From contig JADJQW010000002.1 in NCBI GenBank assembly GCA_016712535.1, positions 1,426,001 to 1,490,000 of the forward strand: a DNA stretch of 64,000 bases, written 5' to 3'. Every line of letters starts with the position of its first letter. Positions within the stretch are counted from its first letter, which is position 1. The notes beneath the pieces are model-generated. The model saw only the letters and a program-made list of their open reading frames with translations. It had not been told where the DNA came from and did no database searches. The stretch comes from Flavobacteriales bacterium (lineage in GTDB: Bacteria; Bacteroidota; Bacteroidia; Flavobacteriales_F; PHOS-HE28). The translations under genes and the position numbers were made by a program. Below, one piece after another: positions 1-9,579 of the stretch.

Positions 1-1525
1 GCGCACGCACCAGGCCGCTCTCGCGCGGTGCCGGGAAATACTTGCGGTAGATCTCCTTTCCATCGGCTCCCAGCAGGGCCAGGTTCTGATCGCTGCTCAC
101 CACGAGCCCCGCATCGGTGTGCTCCAGGCGCGTGGGCTTCTCCTTGCCCTCGAAGGCGAGCGGCGCGGTGCTAACTGCGGTGGCCGCACCGCCGCTCGCG
201 GGCACGTTGTACAAGAGACCATCCTTCGTGTTCACCACCCAGGTCTTCCCTACGCTGGTCGTCACGAGGCCCGCTCCGCCCTTCATGGGCTTCTCCAACC
301 GGGAGAGGCCCGTTGACAGATCGATCACCTCCACTTCCTCAGCACTGGCCACGAGCAGGTCACCGCCCAGCATGGTCACTTGCTGCACCACGCCATCGAG
401 CTTCACGGGTTTCTTCCAGACCTCGGTGCCGCTGGCGTCCACCAAGGTCACTACGCCGTCGTCCTTGCCGCTGGTGAGCAGGGTGCGGTCGCCCAATTCC
501 ACGGCGCCGGCCAGGATCCCCTTCACGTTGATCCCCTTGCCATTCTTGCCCCACTTGCCGCTTCCGCTCGAATAGTCGAGCAGGTCGACGCTCCGGTTGT
601 CGCCGGCGCCCACGAGCAGGCCGCTCTTCAAGGGGACCAAGGTGCCCAGCTTCTGCTGGAACTGCAGCGGCGCGCTCCAGGCATAGCCGCCATCGGCGAT
701 GCGGAAGGCATTCACGAAGGTCTTGTACGTCACTGTCACGGTCTTCTTGCCCTGCGCATCGGTGGATTCCTTGCGCTGCTCGGTCTGCATGCCCATGAAG
801 CAGAGATCGGGCGCGTGCGGCGTGGTGATGAAGACGCCACCGATGCCGGGCATGTTGATGTTGGCGCCGCCCTTGTCGAGCAACGCCGTGAGGCCCGACA
901 TCTTCTCGAAGGCGGGGTCGGGGCTCTTCTTCCAGAGCTCGGCGCCGGTCTTCGCATCCAGCTTGTACGCGAAGAAGAGCGTGCTCAGCAGGATCGCGTC
1001 GGGACCAGCGCTGTTGCAGGCGGTGAGCCGGCTGAAGCTGTCGTCCTTGGTCCAGCGCACCTGTCCGGTGCCCATATCCACGCAGGCCATCGCCGCTTTC
1101 TTATCGGCCTTCTGTCCAACAAGGACGATGGCGTTATTGGCGTAGAGGAAATACTTGCTGGTGATGTTGCTGATGCCGGCTTCATCGCTGCTGAAGGCCA
1201 CCGTACCGCTGAAGGGCTCCACGATGAAGAGCGCTTCCGGCCGGCCATTGGGCACGAGGGTCACGAAGGGCGAACGGTCCACCTCGGTGTATCCGGTCTC
1301 GGGGGCTCCGGCCAATTCCTTCAAGGTCCAGGACACATCGCCCGTGGCGGGATCCACGCCTTTGAGGCCTTCGGCGGTGCAAACGACCACGGCTCCTGCT
1401 GCCGTGGTGCGCATCCATTGCACGGCACCGGTGTTTGCGGTCCACACGGGGCTCAACTGGGCAAAGGCCGAGATGAGCTGTAGGGCGAAGAAGGGGAGGA
1501 GGAGCGGGCGTAGTGAAGCGTTCAT
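1..1525 (-). CDS. Secreted beta-propeller protein (PQQ/WD40-like), C-terminus cut by window edge
   Basis: Only the first ~508 residues are visible; the 3' end lies beyond base 1. The protein begins with a signal peptide (LLLPFFALQLISA core, cleavage likely after AFA before Q). It continues as repeated units pairing a D-x-x-T/S-G turn with a Trp, such as VDPATGDVSWTL, LDAKTGAELWKKSP and LVDASGTEVWKKPVKL, the pattern of PQQ-like beta-propellers. No catalytic motif is visible, so it may be a binding or scaffold protein of the envelope. A TACCTTGT box lies 29 bases upstream of the ATG. It is probably a single-gene unit, since the next gene on this strand ends 94 bases upstream of the start. A T9SS tail could be in the missing part. 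Confidence 0.8.
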   Translation of the reverse strand, partial: MNASLRPLLLPFFALQLISAFAQLSPVWTANTGAVQWMRTTAAGAVVVCTAEGLKGVDPATGDVSWTLKELAGAPETGYTEVDRSPFVTLVPNGRPEALFIVEPFSGTVAFSSDEAGISNITSKYFLYANNAIVLVGQKADKKAAMACVDMGTGQVRWTKDDSFSRLTACNSAGPDAILLSTLFFAYKLDAKTGAELWKKSPDPAFEKMSGLTALLDKGGANINMPGIGGVFITTPHAPDLCFMGMQTEQRKESTDAQGKKTVTVTYKTFVNAFRIADGGYAWSAPLQFQQKLGTLVPLKSGLLVGAGDNRSVDLLDYSSGSGKWGKNGKGINVKGILAGAVELGDRTLLTSGKDDGVVTLVDASGTEVWKKPVKLDGVVQQVTMLGGDLLVASAEEVEVIDLSTGLSRLEKPMKGGAGLVTTSVGKTWVVNTKDGLLYNVPASGGAATAVSTAPLAFEGKEKPTRLEHTDAGLVVSSDQNLALLGADGKEIYRKYFPAPRESGLVRA

Positions 1526-1553
1526 GGGGGTACGGATTAGGGCGTGCGGCCTG

Positions 1554-1561
1554 ACAAGGTA
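1554..1561 (-). promoter_or_regulatory. Putative -7 promoter box (TACCTTGT)
   Basis: Matches the Bacteroidota -7 pattern TAnnTTnG except for the last base, and lies 28 bases upstream of the ATG at 1525. Confidence 0.4.
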
Positions 1562-1618
1562 TGTGCCGTTATGCCGAACGGACCGCACCCGGCAACGATC
1601 CGCACGAACGGACGCGCG

Positions 1619-2062
1619 CTACTCCGCGGCTACGGCGCTGGTCACCTTGCGCTGGGCATAGTTGCCCAACAGGTGCCGGCGCACGAAGCGCGGCGTGGCA
1701 TCGGTGCCCACGAACTTGTTGTAGGTCTTGGGCGGCACGCCATAGAAAGCATGCGTGCTGCCATCACCGAAGTGCAGGCGCAGCACCTGGCCCTTGTACT
1801 CCCAGTTGGAGATGCCGCTGGTCATGGTCTGCTCGAATTCGCCGGCGCGGGCCGAGAGCGTCTCCGGATGCATGCCTTCGAGGAACTTGTAGGCTGCGAT
1901 GATCCGCTGGCTCATGGCCTCCGCCTCGGCGCGCTCAGCCTCCACTTGGAAGCGGTCGGGGTGGTGCTGCTTCATCAGCCCCTTGTACAGGAGGTTCAGC
2001 TCTTTCAGGCTGATGCCTGCGGTGGCGCCCAGCAGTTTGCGGCTTTCCAGGATCTCTTTCAT
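1619..2062 (-). CDS. J-domain and KTSC-domain protein
   Basis: 147 residues from the ATG at 2062. The N-terminal half is a short DnaJ-like region with the HPD motif (LMKQHHPDRF), which in J-domain proteins contacts DnaK. The C-terminal half is a KTSC domain (GQVLRLHFGDGSTHAFYGVP ... RFVRRHLLGNY), a small fold often found alone in bacteria. The fusion recurs in Bacteroidota as a compact cytosolic protein of unknown client. An in-frame TTG at 2152 would add 30 residues, but the ATG gives the usual family length and N-terminus (MKEILESRKLLG). The GACCTTCG sequence near 2086 resembles a -7 box. It follows the macroglobulin gene on the same strand and may also be read from that transcript. Confidence 0.82.
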   Translation of the reverse strand: MKEILESRKLLGATAGISLKELNLLYKGLMKQHHPDRFQVEAERAEAEAMSQRIIAAYKFLEGMHPETLSARAGEFEQTMTSGISNWEYKGQVLRLHFGDGSTHAFYGVPPKTYNKFVGTDATPRFVRRHLLGNYAQRKVTSAVAAE

Positions 2063-2158
2063 GGCGTGCGGATTTCGGAAACGGCCGCGAAGGTCGGCTT
2101 TTCCCGGCTTCACGTAAAGCGTGTCCAGAATCCAGGCCTGAACAGGGTTCAAGCCCGA

Positions 2159-5100
2159 TCATTCAGCCTCCGCCACTGCACCGCCTGCGGGCACCACATC
2201 CACCCAACGGCCCAAGCCCCGTGCATGGATCGTGTGGTCGTACATGGCCTCGCACACCGCGCCCGGCAAGTAGTAGCTGCCGTTGTAGCTGGCGTTGAGC
2301 AGCACGCGGTAGGTGTGCGTCTGCCCGCGCCACAAGTGGAAATACGTGAGCACGCGGTCGTCGCGGATGTCCTGGTAGGTGAAGGGACCTTGCGCTGCAC
2401 CGGCCAATGTGCCTTCGAGCCGCGTGTTGCGGATCTCCCAGCCGCTTGGGAACAGCTGCGAAAGGGCGAGCTGCTGGTAGCCGTTGCTCACGCCCGGATG
2501 CGTCACGGTGACCACCGCCACGAAGTCGGTGCCTTGCTCGATCCGCGCGGGATCGATGATCGTGCCATCCATGAGTGTGTACGACACGGAAAGCCCGAGG
2601 CCGCTGCTGCTCGCTTTCTCCTGACCGGCCAGCGGGGTGCCCGTGCGCACCAGGCGCGCATACAGGAGTGCCTTGCCCGTGTTCTCGATCTTCACGCTGG
2701 CCTTGCCATCCGGCACGGGCAGGTCGATGCGGCTGATGGCGCGCTCGCTGAATTTCTCGGTGCGCTTGCCATTCAAGGTGATCGCGTAGTTCATGCCCTT
2801 GCCCAGCTGGCTCTTCTCGGCCAGGCGGCTCACCGCGAGCAGGCCGAAGGCGGTGCTCTGCGTGCTCCACCAATCGTTGCTGCTCAATCGCTTGGCGATA
2901 CGCTGCACAACGGGTGCGGCCTTCTCCATTTCGCCCATGGCGATGAGGGCGTCCACGATCATGGCCTCGTCGCGCAGGTCGCTGCCGTAGGTCCAGTACT
3001 GTTCGGCGTAAGGCGATACCTGCGTGCTAGCGCCGTTGACCAGTTGCTGCGCCACGTCCTTGCGACCGGCGTGCGCATAGGCTGCTGCGAGCATCCACTT
3101 CGCTTGCAGGCCGAGGTCGCTCTGCTCGCGCAAGCGATTCATGGCGGGCAGCTCATGTGCCTTGGCAAGCGCGAGCACATAGAGGCGATAGGCCTGCACC
3201 AATTGCGTGGCATTGCGGCTCCAGCTCTCTTGCACCACGCCGTTCCATTCGCGCGCCTGCTTGCGCTGGAAGGCGAGCCAATTGCTCTTCACGTTGCCGG
3301 GCATGGCGTAGCCGGAACGGTCGGCCTCCACCATGAAGTGGCCGGCATAGATCGAGGTCCATGTGTCGTAGTGGTCGCCGCCGGGCCAATAGTTGAAGCC
3401 GCCATCGGCCCGCTGGAACTGCACCATCTTCCGCAGCGCGGCCTCAACGTTGGCGCGCGCCATCTGCTCGCCGCGCACGGGCAGCTCCATCACCTTGGCG
3501 ATGAAGAGCTGCGGGAAGGCCTTGCTGGTGGTCTGCTCCAGGCAACCGTGCGGATAATCGAGCAGGTATTGCAGCCTGCGGCCCATGTCAACCGGCGGGA
3601 TGCTGCTGATCTCGAGGTACGCGCTGTTGGTGCCTTGCACGCCGAGGGCGGCGGGCGTTGCGCTGAAGCTCTTGCCGGCATCCACCAGGGCTTCGGTGAC
3701 TTCCGTGGCCGGCAGGTTGGGCTGGCGCACCTGCAATTCGATCCTCTCGCTCGCGCTCTCACCGGCGCCGCTCACGCTCACCTTCAATTTCGCCACGCCC
3801 ACGGCCTCCTTCACCTTCACGCGGAAGCTCACCACCTGATCGCCGGTGCTGCTGAAGCGGATGGCCTTCTGCGCTGGTCCTTCCGGGATCAGCAGTTCGT
3901 TCGGCTCGATCTTCACGATCACGTCCTTCACCTTCGGGTCCATCGCGAAGACGGTCACCGGCAGGTCCGCTGTTTCGCCGGGTGCCAGCACGCGCGGCAG
4001 TGTGGCCAGCACCATCAAGGGCTTGCGCACGGGCACGGCCTGTTCAGCGTTGCCGTATGACTTGTCGCCGTCGGTGGCCACCACCATCATGCGCACGCTG
4101 CCCACATAGTTGCTGATGGTGAAGTCGTGCTTGGCCTTCTTGCCGCGCTCGAGCTTGAAGGGGCCCACGAAGCGCACCACGGGCTTGAAGCGGTTGGCGC
4201 GCGCCGCATCGCCCTTGCCGGCATCGTCGCTTCCGCCGAGGGCGAGCACGCGCTGCAATTGCCTGCCGTACGCGCCGATCACCTGGTCGTAGAGGTCCCA
4301 GGTGCGCACACCGAGCGCCTCGCGGGCATAGAAGTGGTTCCACGGGTCGGGCGTCTTGAAGCGCGTGAGGTCGAGCAGTCCTTCATCGACGATGGCGAGC
4401 GTGTAGGTCATGGCCCTTCCGCTCTTCTCCGCCACCTCCACGCTGAAAGGCGCATCGGTCTTGATCTCTTTCGGCGCGGCGAGCACGGGTGCCAGATGCG
4501 TGAGCGGGTCCTCCACCAGGATCGGGATCACGCCATAGAGCCTCATGGGCAGGTCGTTGCCCTTGCCGCCTTCCTTCTCCGGCCGCGTGAGCTCCTGCGG
4601 CTGAATGAGCATCACGTGCGCGTACACGTTGGGCGCCATGTCGGCGGTGATGGGGAAGGAGTGGCGGGTCTCCTTCGCCTTCAGGTCCACCCACACCGCA
4701 TCGAGCACGCGGCTGCCGGTCTCCAAGCTCACCAGCGCACGGCCGGTGCCTCCGCTGGGGATGATGAGCGTGCAGTTGTCGCCAACCTGGTACTTCTCCT
4801 TGTCGGCATTGAAGCTGAGCACGGCGGCCTGGTCAGGGTCCTGCCTGCGGCTGCGGCCTTCCCATCCGGGCCAATCCATGTACACCTGCACGGCGCTGGC
4901 ATGGCCGCTTGCGGGATCGGTGATGCGGATGGCGAAGCGGCCCCATTGCGGCCTGTCGATGCGGAACTTGAAGGTCGTCCTGCCCTTCGCATCGGTGGTG
5001 AGTTCCTTCTCCTGCTGCAGTTCGACGCTCGGCGATGAGATGTAGCTGGCTGCGCCGGTGATCCCGCCATCCCACCACCAATTGTAATTGAGCTTGTACA

Positions 5101-7798
5101 CCTGCGCCTTCAATTGGTGCTGCGCGATGGGCTTGCCCTTGGCATCGATGCTGGCGATGCTGAACTGGTAGCTGGTGTCGGTGGTGTAGGTGCCCCAGTT
5201 GTTGCGCGATTCGGGCGACTTGATGCCCACGTAGCTGGTGTAGGGGTAGTAGGGCACGCTCACGCGGTCCATGCTGGCATCGCCGCCGGCCTCGAATACG
5301 CGCGTTACGATGTTCGTCTGCACCACGGCGGGAGCGCTGCGGCCCATGTGCAGGTCGAGGTCGAATTCGGCTTCGCCCTTCTCATTCAGTTGGCCCTCGA
5401 AGGCCACTTGCTCCTCATCGGGCACCCAGGTGCGCAGGTCGTTGAACTCGTACTTGTCGTAGCCCTTGAAGTCTGTCCAGCCGTGAGTCATGGTCACCGT
5501 CACGCGGCTCTTCAGGTTCTTGGCTGGCGCGCCATGCAGCCAGTGCGAGCGCAGCTTGATGCTCGCATCGCCATCGGCGCTGAGTCGCTGGCCTTCGGTG
5601 CCGCTGGGCCCATCTGGGAAATCAAGCAGCACCTTGAGGCGGTTGGGCTTCACCGTCTCGATGCGCAGGCTCTTGTGGAAAGCGGTTCCGCCCACGCGCA
5701 CCACGGCGTTCCAGTATCCGGTGGGCGCATCGGGCACGGTGGCGCAGCGGAAGGCGTAAACCCCGTTCACGCTGGTGGTGCGCACATGCTTCTGATCCAG
5801 CCGACCGCGCGGATCGCTGATCTCCAGCACCACGGGATGGTCCTTCGGCAAGGTGTTCTTCGGGTCCTGGAGCATGAAGCTGAGGTAGAGCGAATCGCCG
5901 GGGCGCCACACGCCGCGCTCGCCGTAGAGGAAGCCCTTCAGCCCCTTCTCGATCGCTTCGCCCTCCACATCGTAGCTGCTCACGCTCAATGATCCGCCAT
6001 CATCGAGCTTCAGGTAGCCGCGCTGCGCGCCTTTGCTCGCCACGAGCAGGAAGGGCTTGTGCTTCGAGGCGGGCAGGGTGGCCAGGCCCTCGCCATCGGT
6101 CACGGTCTGGCCCATGCTCTTGCGCTGGAAGTCGAGCAGGTCGAGCTTCACGCCGCTCAAGGGCTTGGCGGTCTTCAGGTCGCTCACCGCGAGCAGCATG
6201 CTGCCGTCGTTTCCCACCTTGGCGATGAGGCCGATGTCGCTCGCCAGGATGTTGCGTGCCGCGGTGGTGTTGCGGAAGTAGTAGCTGGCCTTGCAGGGGT
6301 CCTCACGCTCCTGGTAGTTGTACCCTTCGTCGTAGTCATAGTATTCGTAGTCGTCGTAGTACCAGTAGTCCTGCTGGTAATCGTAGGCGGCCTGCTCTTC
6401 CTCCCAGCTCTTCTCGCGCGGAGGCTCCACCGGATCACCGCCCTCGCAGGGGTACACGCTCTGGTGTCGACCGAAGGAGAGCTCCACGCGGTACACGGCG
6501 CCGGGCTCGGACTTGATGTGGTCCGCGAGGTCGAGGTAGTAGGTGTTCCAGCGGCCCAGGTCAGGGCTGTCGGCGGTCTTCAGGCTGATGGTCTTGCGCG
6601 AGACCAGGCGGCCCACGCGCGCCAGTTCACGGTTGCCATCGAGCGCATTCACCTGCAGGAACTGGCCTACGTTGCTCTCGTGCACCTTGATCACGCGCAC
6701 ATCAACGGCCTTCAGGTTCACGGCCTGGAAGGGGAGGAGCAGGCCATCGGTGCTGGGCAGGATGGTGCCCTTGCCAGTGAAGCGCACGGCGGGCTTCAGC
6801 TCCTCGAACACCAGTTCCACGCTCACCTCCTTGCCCAGCGCGCGGCCGTTCACGTTGCGGAGGCCGGCGCTCACGTAGCCGTCCTGCTTGCCGCTGAGGC
6901 GCGTGGCGGGATAGAGCACGAGCTTGTTGCCATCGTGCGCGATGCGCAGGTCGTCGACGCCGGCTATGCCCACCAGGCCGCGCAGGTCCTGCGCGGGGTC
7001 GAGCGGATCGCTGAAGAGGAGGGTGGCGTACTGCTCGCCATCGCTGAAGGTGGTGGCGCTGATCAGCGCGAGCTCACCGATGGCGGGCACATCGAAGGGC
7101 AGGGTTGCAGCATCCGTGCTGCCGATGCCTTTGCCATTCCAGCTGATGTCCACGCGCGAGGCCGCATCGCCGCGCTTCACGCTGTCCACCGTGAAGCGGT
7201 GGTAGCGGCCGTTGGGCTCATGCTCCCAGGTGAGCGGCAGGTCGCGGCCCTCCTGCTTCGCGGAGAAGCAGCCTTCGAGGTCCTGGCCGGTGGCATCGTC
7301 GCTGGTGTACACGCTGGCGATGAGCCGTTGCCACTTCAGGTCGGTGGCGCTCAGCGCTTGCATCTCGTTCACGCGCGCATCGATGCCCTGCTTGAAGGTG
7401 CTCACCTCGAAGCGGAAGTCCTCCAATCCCTTGGGCACCTCGATCAGATCACCGAGCTTGAAGCGCACCGCGTAGGTCTTGTCCTGTGCCAATCGCTCAT
7501 CGGGCACGAAGGCTAGGGTGAGCTCATCGCGCATCTCCACGCGGCCCTTCACGCTGGGCGATAGGTCGAAGAGCTCCTGCAGGGCCGTGGCCGAGCTATC
7601 GCGCCAGCGCTGCCCCGTGGCGATGCGCACGATGATGGGCGAGCGCGCGCTGATGTGCCCGCCGGTGAAGGCGGGGATGTAGGGCGTGAAGGCGGCATCG
7701 GGCCGGGCGCCCTTCTCGTTGTTGCGGCAGGCGGAAAGCACGAAAGCGCACAGCACGGCGAGGCCGAGCGCACGCGAAAGGCGAGGCAGAGGAGGCAT
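2159..7798 (-). CDS. Alpha-2-macroglobulin family lipoprotein with thioester (MG/bait/TED architecture)
   Basis: 1879 residues from the ATG at 7798, with a lipobox signal peptide (VLSAC, Cys24) implying anchoring to the envelope. Bacterial alpha-2-macroglobulins trap attacking proteases: cleavage of a bait region exposes a thioester that bonds covalently to the protease. Here the thioester motif GCLEQTT is intact near residue 1419, followed by the alpha-helical thioester domain (e.g. FQRADGGFNYWPGGD) and C-terminal receptor-type beta domains. The N-terminal half contains MG-type beta domains. Near residues 500-545 there is a very Tyr/Asp-rich tract ending in a Cys-containing segment (EREDPCKASYYF). 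No penicillin-binding protein 1C gene, a frequent partner in other bacteria, is adjacent. The in-frame codons upstream of 7798 do not extend the signal peptide sensibly. Confidence 0.93.
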   Translation of the reverse strand: MPPLPRLSRALGLAVLCAFVLSACRNNEKGARPDAAFTPYIPAFTGGHISARSPIIVRIATGQRWRDSSATALQELFDLSPSVKGRVEMRDELTLAFVPDERLAQDKTYAVRFKLGDLIEVPKGLEDFRFEVSTFKQGIDARVNEMQALSATDLKWQRLIASVYTSDDATGQDLEGCFSAKQEGRDLPLTWEHEPNGRYHRFTVDSVKRGDAASRVDISWNGKGIGSTDAATLPFDVPAIGELALISATTFSDGEQYATLLFSDPLDPAQDLRGLVGIAGVDDLRIAHDGNKLVLYPATRLSGKQDGYVSAGLRNVNGRALGKEVSVELVFEELKPAVRFTGKGTILPSTDGLLLPFQAVNLKAVDVRVIKVHESNVGQFLQVNALDGNRELARVGRLVSRKTISLKTADSPDLGRWNTYYLDLADHIKSEPGAVYRVELSFGRHQSVYPCEGGDPVEPPREKSWEEEQAAYDYQQDYWYYDDYEYYDYDEGYNYQEREDPCKASYYFRNTTAARNILASDIGLIAKVGNDGSMLLAVSDLKTAKPLSGVKLDLLDFQRKSMGQTVTDGEGLATLPASKHKPFLLVASKGAQRGYLKLDDGGSLSVSSYDVEGEAIEKGLKGFLYGERGVWRPGDSLYLSFMLQDPKNTLPKDHPVVLEISDPRGRLDQKHVRTTSVNGVYAFRCATVPDAPTGYWNAVVRVGGTAFHKSLRIETVKPNRLKVLLDFPDGPSGTEGQRLSADGDASIKLRSHWLHGAPAKNLKSRVTVTMTHGWTDFKGYDKYEFNDLRTWVPDEEQVAFEGQLNEKGEAEFDLDLHMGRSAPAVVQTNIVTRVFEAGGDASMDRVSVPYYPYTSYVGIKSPESRNNWGTYTTDTSYQFSIASIDAKGKPIAQHQLKAQVYKLNYNWWWDGGITGAASYISSPSVELQQEKELTTDAKGRTTFKFRIDRPQWGRFAIRITDPASGHASAVQVYMDWPGWEGRSRRQDPDQAAVLSFNADKEKYQVGDNCTLIIPSGGTGRALVSLETGSRVLDAVWVDLKAKETRHSFPITADMAPNVYAHVMLIQPQELTRPEKEGGKGNDLPMRLYGVIPILVEDPLTHLAPVLAAPKEIKTDAPFSVEVAEKSGRAMTYTLAIVDEGLLDLTRFKTPDPWNHFYAREALGVRTWDLYDQVIGAYGRQLQRVLALGGSDDAGKGDAARANRFKPVVRFVGPFKLERGKKAKHDFTISNYVGSVRMMVVATDGDKSYGNAEQAVPVRKPLMVLATLPRVLAPGETADLPVTVFAMDPKVKDVIVKIEPNELLIPEGPAQKAIRFSSTGDQVVSFRVKVKEAVGVAKLKVSVSGAGESASERIELQVRQPNLPATEVTEALVDAGKSFSATPAALGVQGTNSAYLEISSIPPVDMGRRLQYLLDYPHGCLEQTTSKAFPQLFIAKVMELPVRGEQMARANVEAALRKMVQFQRADGGFNYWPGGDHYDTWTSIYAGHFMVEADRSGYAMPGNVKSNWLAFQRKQAREWNGVVQESWSRNATQLVQAYRLYVLALAKAHELPAMNRLREQSDLGLQAKWMLAAAYAHAGRKDVAQQLVNGASTQVSPYAEQYWTYGSDLRDEAMIVDALIAMGEMEKAAPVVQRIAKRLSSNDWWSTQSTAFGLLAVSRLAEKSQLGKGMNYAITLNGKRTEKFSERAISRIDLPVPDGKASVKIENTGKALLYARLVRTGTPLAGQEKASSSGLGLSVSYTLMDGTIIDPARIEQGTDFVAVVTVTHPGVSNGYQQLALSQLFPSGWEIRNTRLEGTLAGAAQGPFTYQDIRDDRVLTYFHLWRGQTHTYRVLLNASYNGSYYLPGAVCEAMYDHTIHARGLGRWVDVVPAGGAVAEAE

Positions 7799-7816
7799 GG
7801 TTCGGGATGTGGGTGG

Positions 7817-7824
7817 TGAAAGTA
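7817..7824 (-). promoter_or_regulatory. Putative -7 promoter box (TACTTTCA) of the macroglobulin gene
   Basis: TAnnTTnG-like box (last base differs) 18 bases upstream of the ATG at 7798. Confidence 0.4.
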
Positions 7825-7854
7825 GCGGTGCGGGCTTGCCTGCTGAATGGCAGG

Positions 7855-7913
7855 TTCCAAGGCGCACGCGCGTTCCGAGCGGAGCAACGGAAGCGGGGAA
7901 GCGGCTATTGCAA
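7855..7913. repeat. Dispersed intergenic repeat, copy 1
   Basis: Starts with a 36-base block identical to 14227-14262, then continues with scattered mismatches to about 59 bases. It lies between the macroglobulin start and the end of the T9SS gene and has no coding sense. The block is G/C-rich with CGCACGCGCG-type alternation. Confidence 0.75.
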
Positions 7914-8010
7914 GAGGGAGAGAAAATACTACGTGACATGCATGTGCCTCAGCGCCACTATTCGCGTCAGGGCCTCGGCAAGGATTGGAATCGCTACCGC
8001 ATCTGCGGAT

Positions 8011-9576
8011 CTACTCCACCACCACCCGTTCGTAACAGTTCCCCTCTTTATCCGTGAAGCGCACCACGTAGGTGCCCGAGCCGAAGCGCGATAGATCCAC
8101 CTCCTCCGACTCCCGGCCTTTGGGGAGAGGGCGCTGGAACAAGAGTTTGCCCATGCCATCGTACACGCTGTAATAGCTCTCGGCCATGAGCGGGTCGTTG
8201 AAGGAGATGGTAACGCGGCCAGGGGTGGGATTGGGGCGGACGCGCATGCGCTTCTCCCTAGTGAGCGCATAAGGCGGAACGCTGTTCGCCACCTCGCATG
8301 CGTCATACACCGCAATAGGCGCGAATGTGGTATCGCTCGCAAAAGCGGGATGGACTGTGGCCCCATCGACAGAGGTCAATGCAAAACTGCTGTCTGTGGG
8401 GAAGAGCTCCAGCAACTGCACCGGATGCACCCACTCGGAGCAGGAGAAATGACCGAGGGAATCCGTCTTGAAGATATACGGTGCGCCCATCCATGTGTCT
8501 GGCAAGGAGCCTTCAACTATGCCACTGAACATGAAACTGCCGTCCGAGTGTGCTAGCAAATCGCGCGTGTAGTAGGTGTAGCCTTGTGCTCCCATTGACC
8601 TGGTCCACAGAGTATCGCCGTTCGTGTCTATTTTGAACAGGTACGGGCGATAGAAACTGCCGTTTTCTTGTTGGCCAAGCGTGGCCAATACCACGAAGTT
8701 GCCGTCGAGTGTGCGCTCAATCCTCGACCATTGTGGAACATACCAGCGGAACGGATCGCTATCGTAGCCCCGGCACCATTGTACTATGCCTTCATCATTT
8801 AACTTAATCATGAAGAGCTTCGGATGGCTTGCGGCACCTGCATAACCGGTAATGATGAAGGACGAATCGGATTCGATAATGGCGTCGTGCATCCTACCCC
8901 AAGGCCGCATGTAGTTCTTACACCAAACGAAATTGCCATTCCCATCCAAGCGGGCAACGCATGCGCCGATTCCCTCGACATCGAACCCAGTAAGTAGATC
9001 GCCCCCAGGAAGCTCCTTCACGAATCGAATTGAGCCAGGATCGTCGAACCGTTTAGCCCAAAGCGGATTCCCCAAAGAATCTGTCGCGAAGACCAAGAAC
9101 CGGCCCTCTCGGCCCCAAACAACCGCATTCCCATTCGCCATCAGTTCCAAGTCTCCGGCGAAGTTGACACAAGCGGCATTCAAGTCATAGTACCGGAGGT
9201 AGTCAATGTTGCCAAGTGAGTCCATGCGGCCAAGCGCCGGATGTGTGAATGGAAGCGTTAGGGATCCTAGTGCAGAGCAGGAGTCCTTTCGATAGCTGGT
9301 TACAAAGTAGAACTGGTTGTTTGAGAACTTCTTGATCGAAGCCATATTCAAGACAGAGTCTCCATAGAAGCACTTCGAATGAGAAATGCTCCCGTCAGGC
9401 TGTAAGAGGGAAATGCCCGGGTACCACCCCCAGCCCATCACGATGGATTGACTGGAGAGTTCAATGAGATTAAGCTGATAGGAGGCGCCAGACAGGTAAA
9501 TCTTACTGAAGGGTTGTTGGGCTGCCGCTTGTGCAAGCAATAATGCCAAACACGACACACTCAGGTAGGTTCTCAT
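8011..9576 (-). CDS. T9SS-sorted secreted protein (Por C-terminal sorting domain)
   Basis: 521 residues. A signal peptide (SCLALLLAQAAAQ) is followed by ~400 residues of repetitive beta-strand sequence with recurring DSLGN and DTNGDTLW motifs, typical of Bacteroidota secreted propeller or delta-60-type repeat proteins. The last ~80 residues form a T9SS type A sorting domain (RVRPNPTPGRVTI ... GMGKLLFQRPL ... FGSGTYVVRF ... VVVE), which directs export through the outer-membrane translocon and subsequent cleavage. It is third in an operon, starting 3 bases after the stop of the glycoside hydrolase gene. Substrate and function are unknown. Base composition of the central part is visibly less GC-rich than the neighbouring macroglobulin gene. 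Confidence 0.88.
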   Translation of the reverse strand: MRTYLSVSCLALLLAQAAAQQPFSKIYLSGASYQLNLIELSSQSIVMGWGWYPGISLLQPDGSISHSKCFYGDSVLNMASIKKFSNNQFYFVTSYRKDSCSALGSLTLPFTHPALGRMDSLGNIDYLRYYDLNAACVNFAGDLELMANGNAVVWGREGRFLVFATDSLGNPLWAKRFDDPGSIRFVKELPGGDLLTGFDVEGIGACVARLDGNGNFVWCKNYMRPWGRMHDAIIESDSSFIITGYAGAASHPKLFMIKLNDEGIVQWCRGYDSDPFRWYVPQWSRIERTLDGNFVVLATLGQQENGSFYRPYLFKIDTNGDTLWTRSMGAQGYTYYTRDLLAHSDGSFMFSGIVEGSLPDTWMGAPYIFKTDSLGHFSCSEWVHPVQLLELFPTDSSFALTSVDGATVHPAFASDTTFAPIAVYDACEVANSVPPYALTREKRMRVRPNPTPGRVTISFNDPLMAESYYSVYDGMGKLLFQRPLPKGRESEEVDLSRFGSGTYVVRFTDKEGNCYERVVVE

Positions 9577-9579
9577 GGC

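Noticed and set aside
2063..2152. 30-codon extension of the DnaJ/KTSC gene from a TTG at 2152.
   Set aside because: The family usually begins at MKEILESRKLLG; the extra residues add no domain.
1544..4060. Very long open frame (~838 codons) on the plus strand opposite the macroglobulin and DnaJ/KTSC genes.
   Set aside because: It is antisense to clearly conserved genes, rich in His/Arg/Ala/Gly as expected for G/C-rich shadows, and has no domain or signal.
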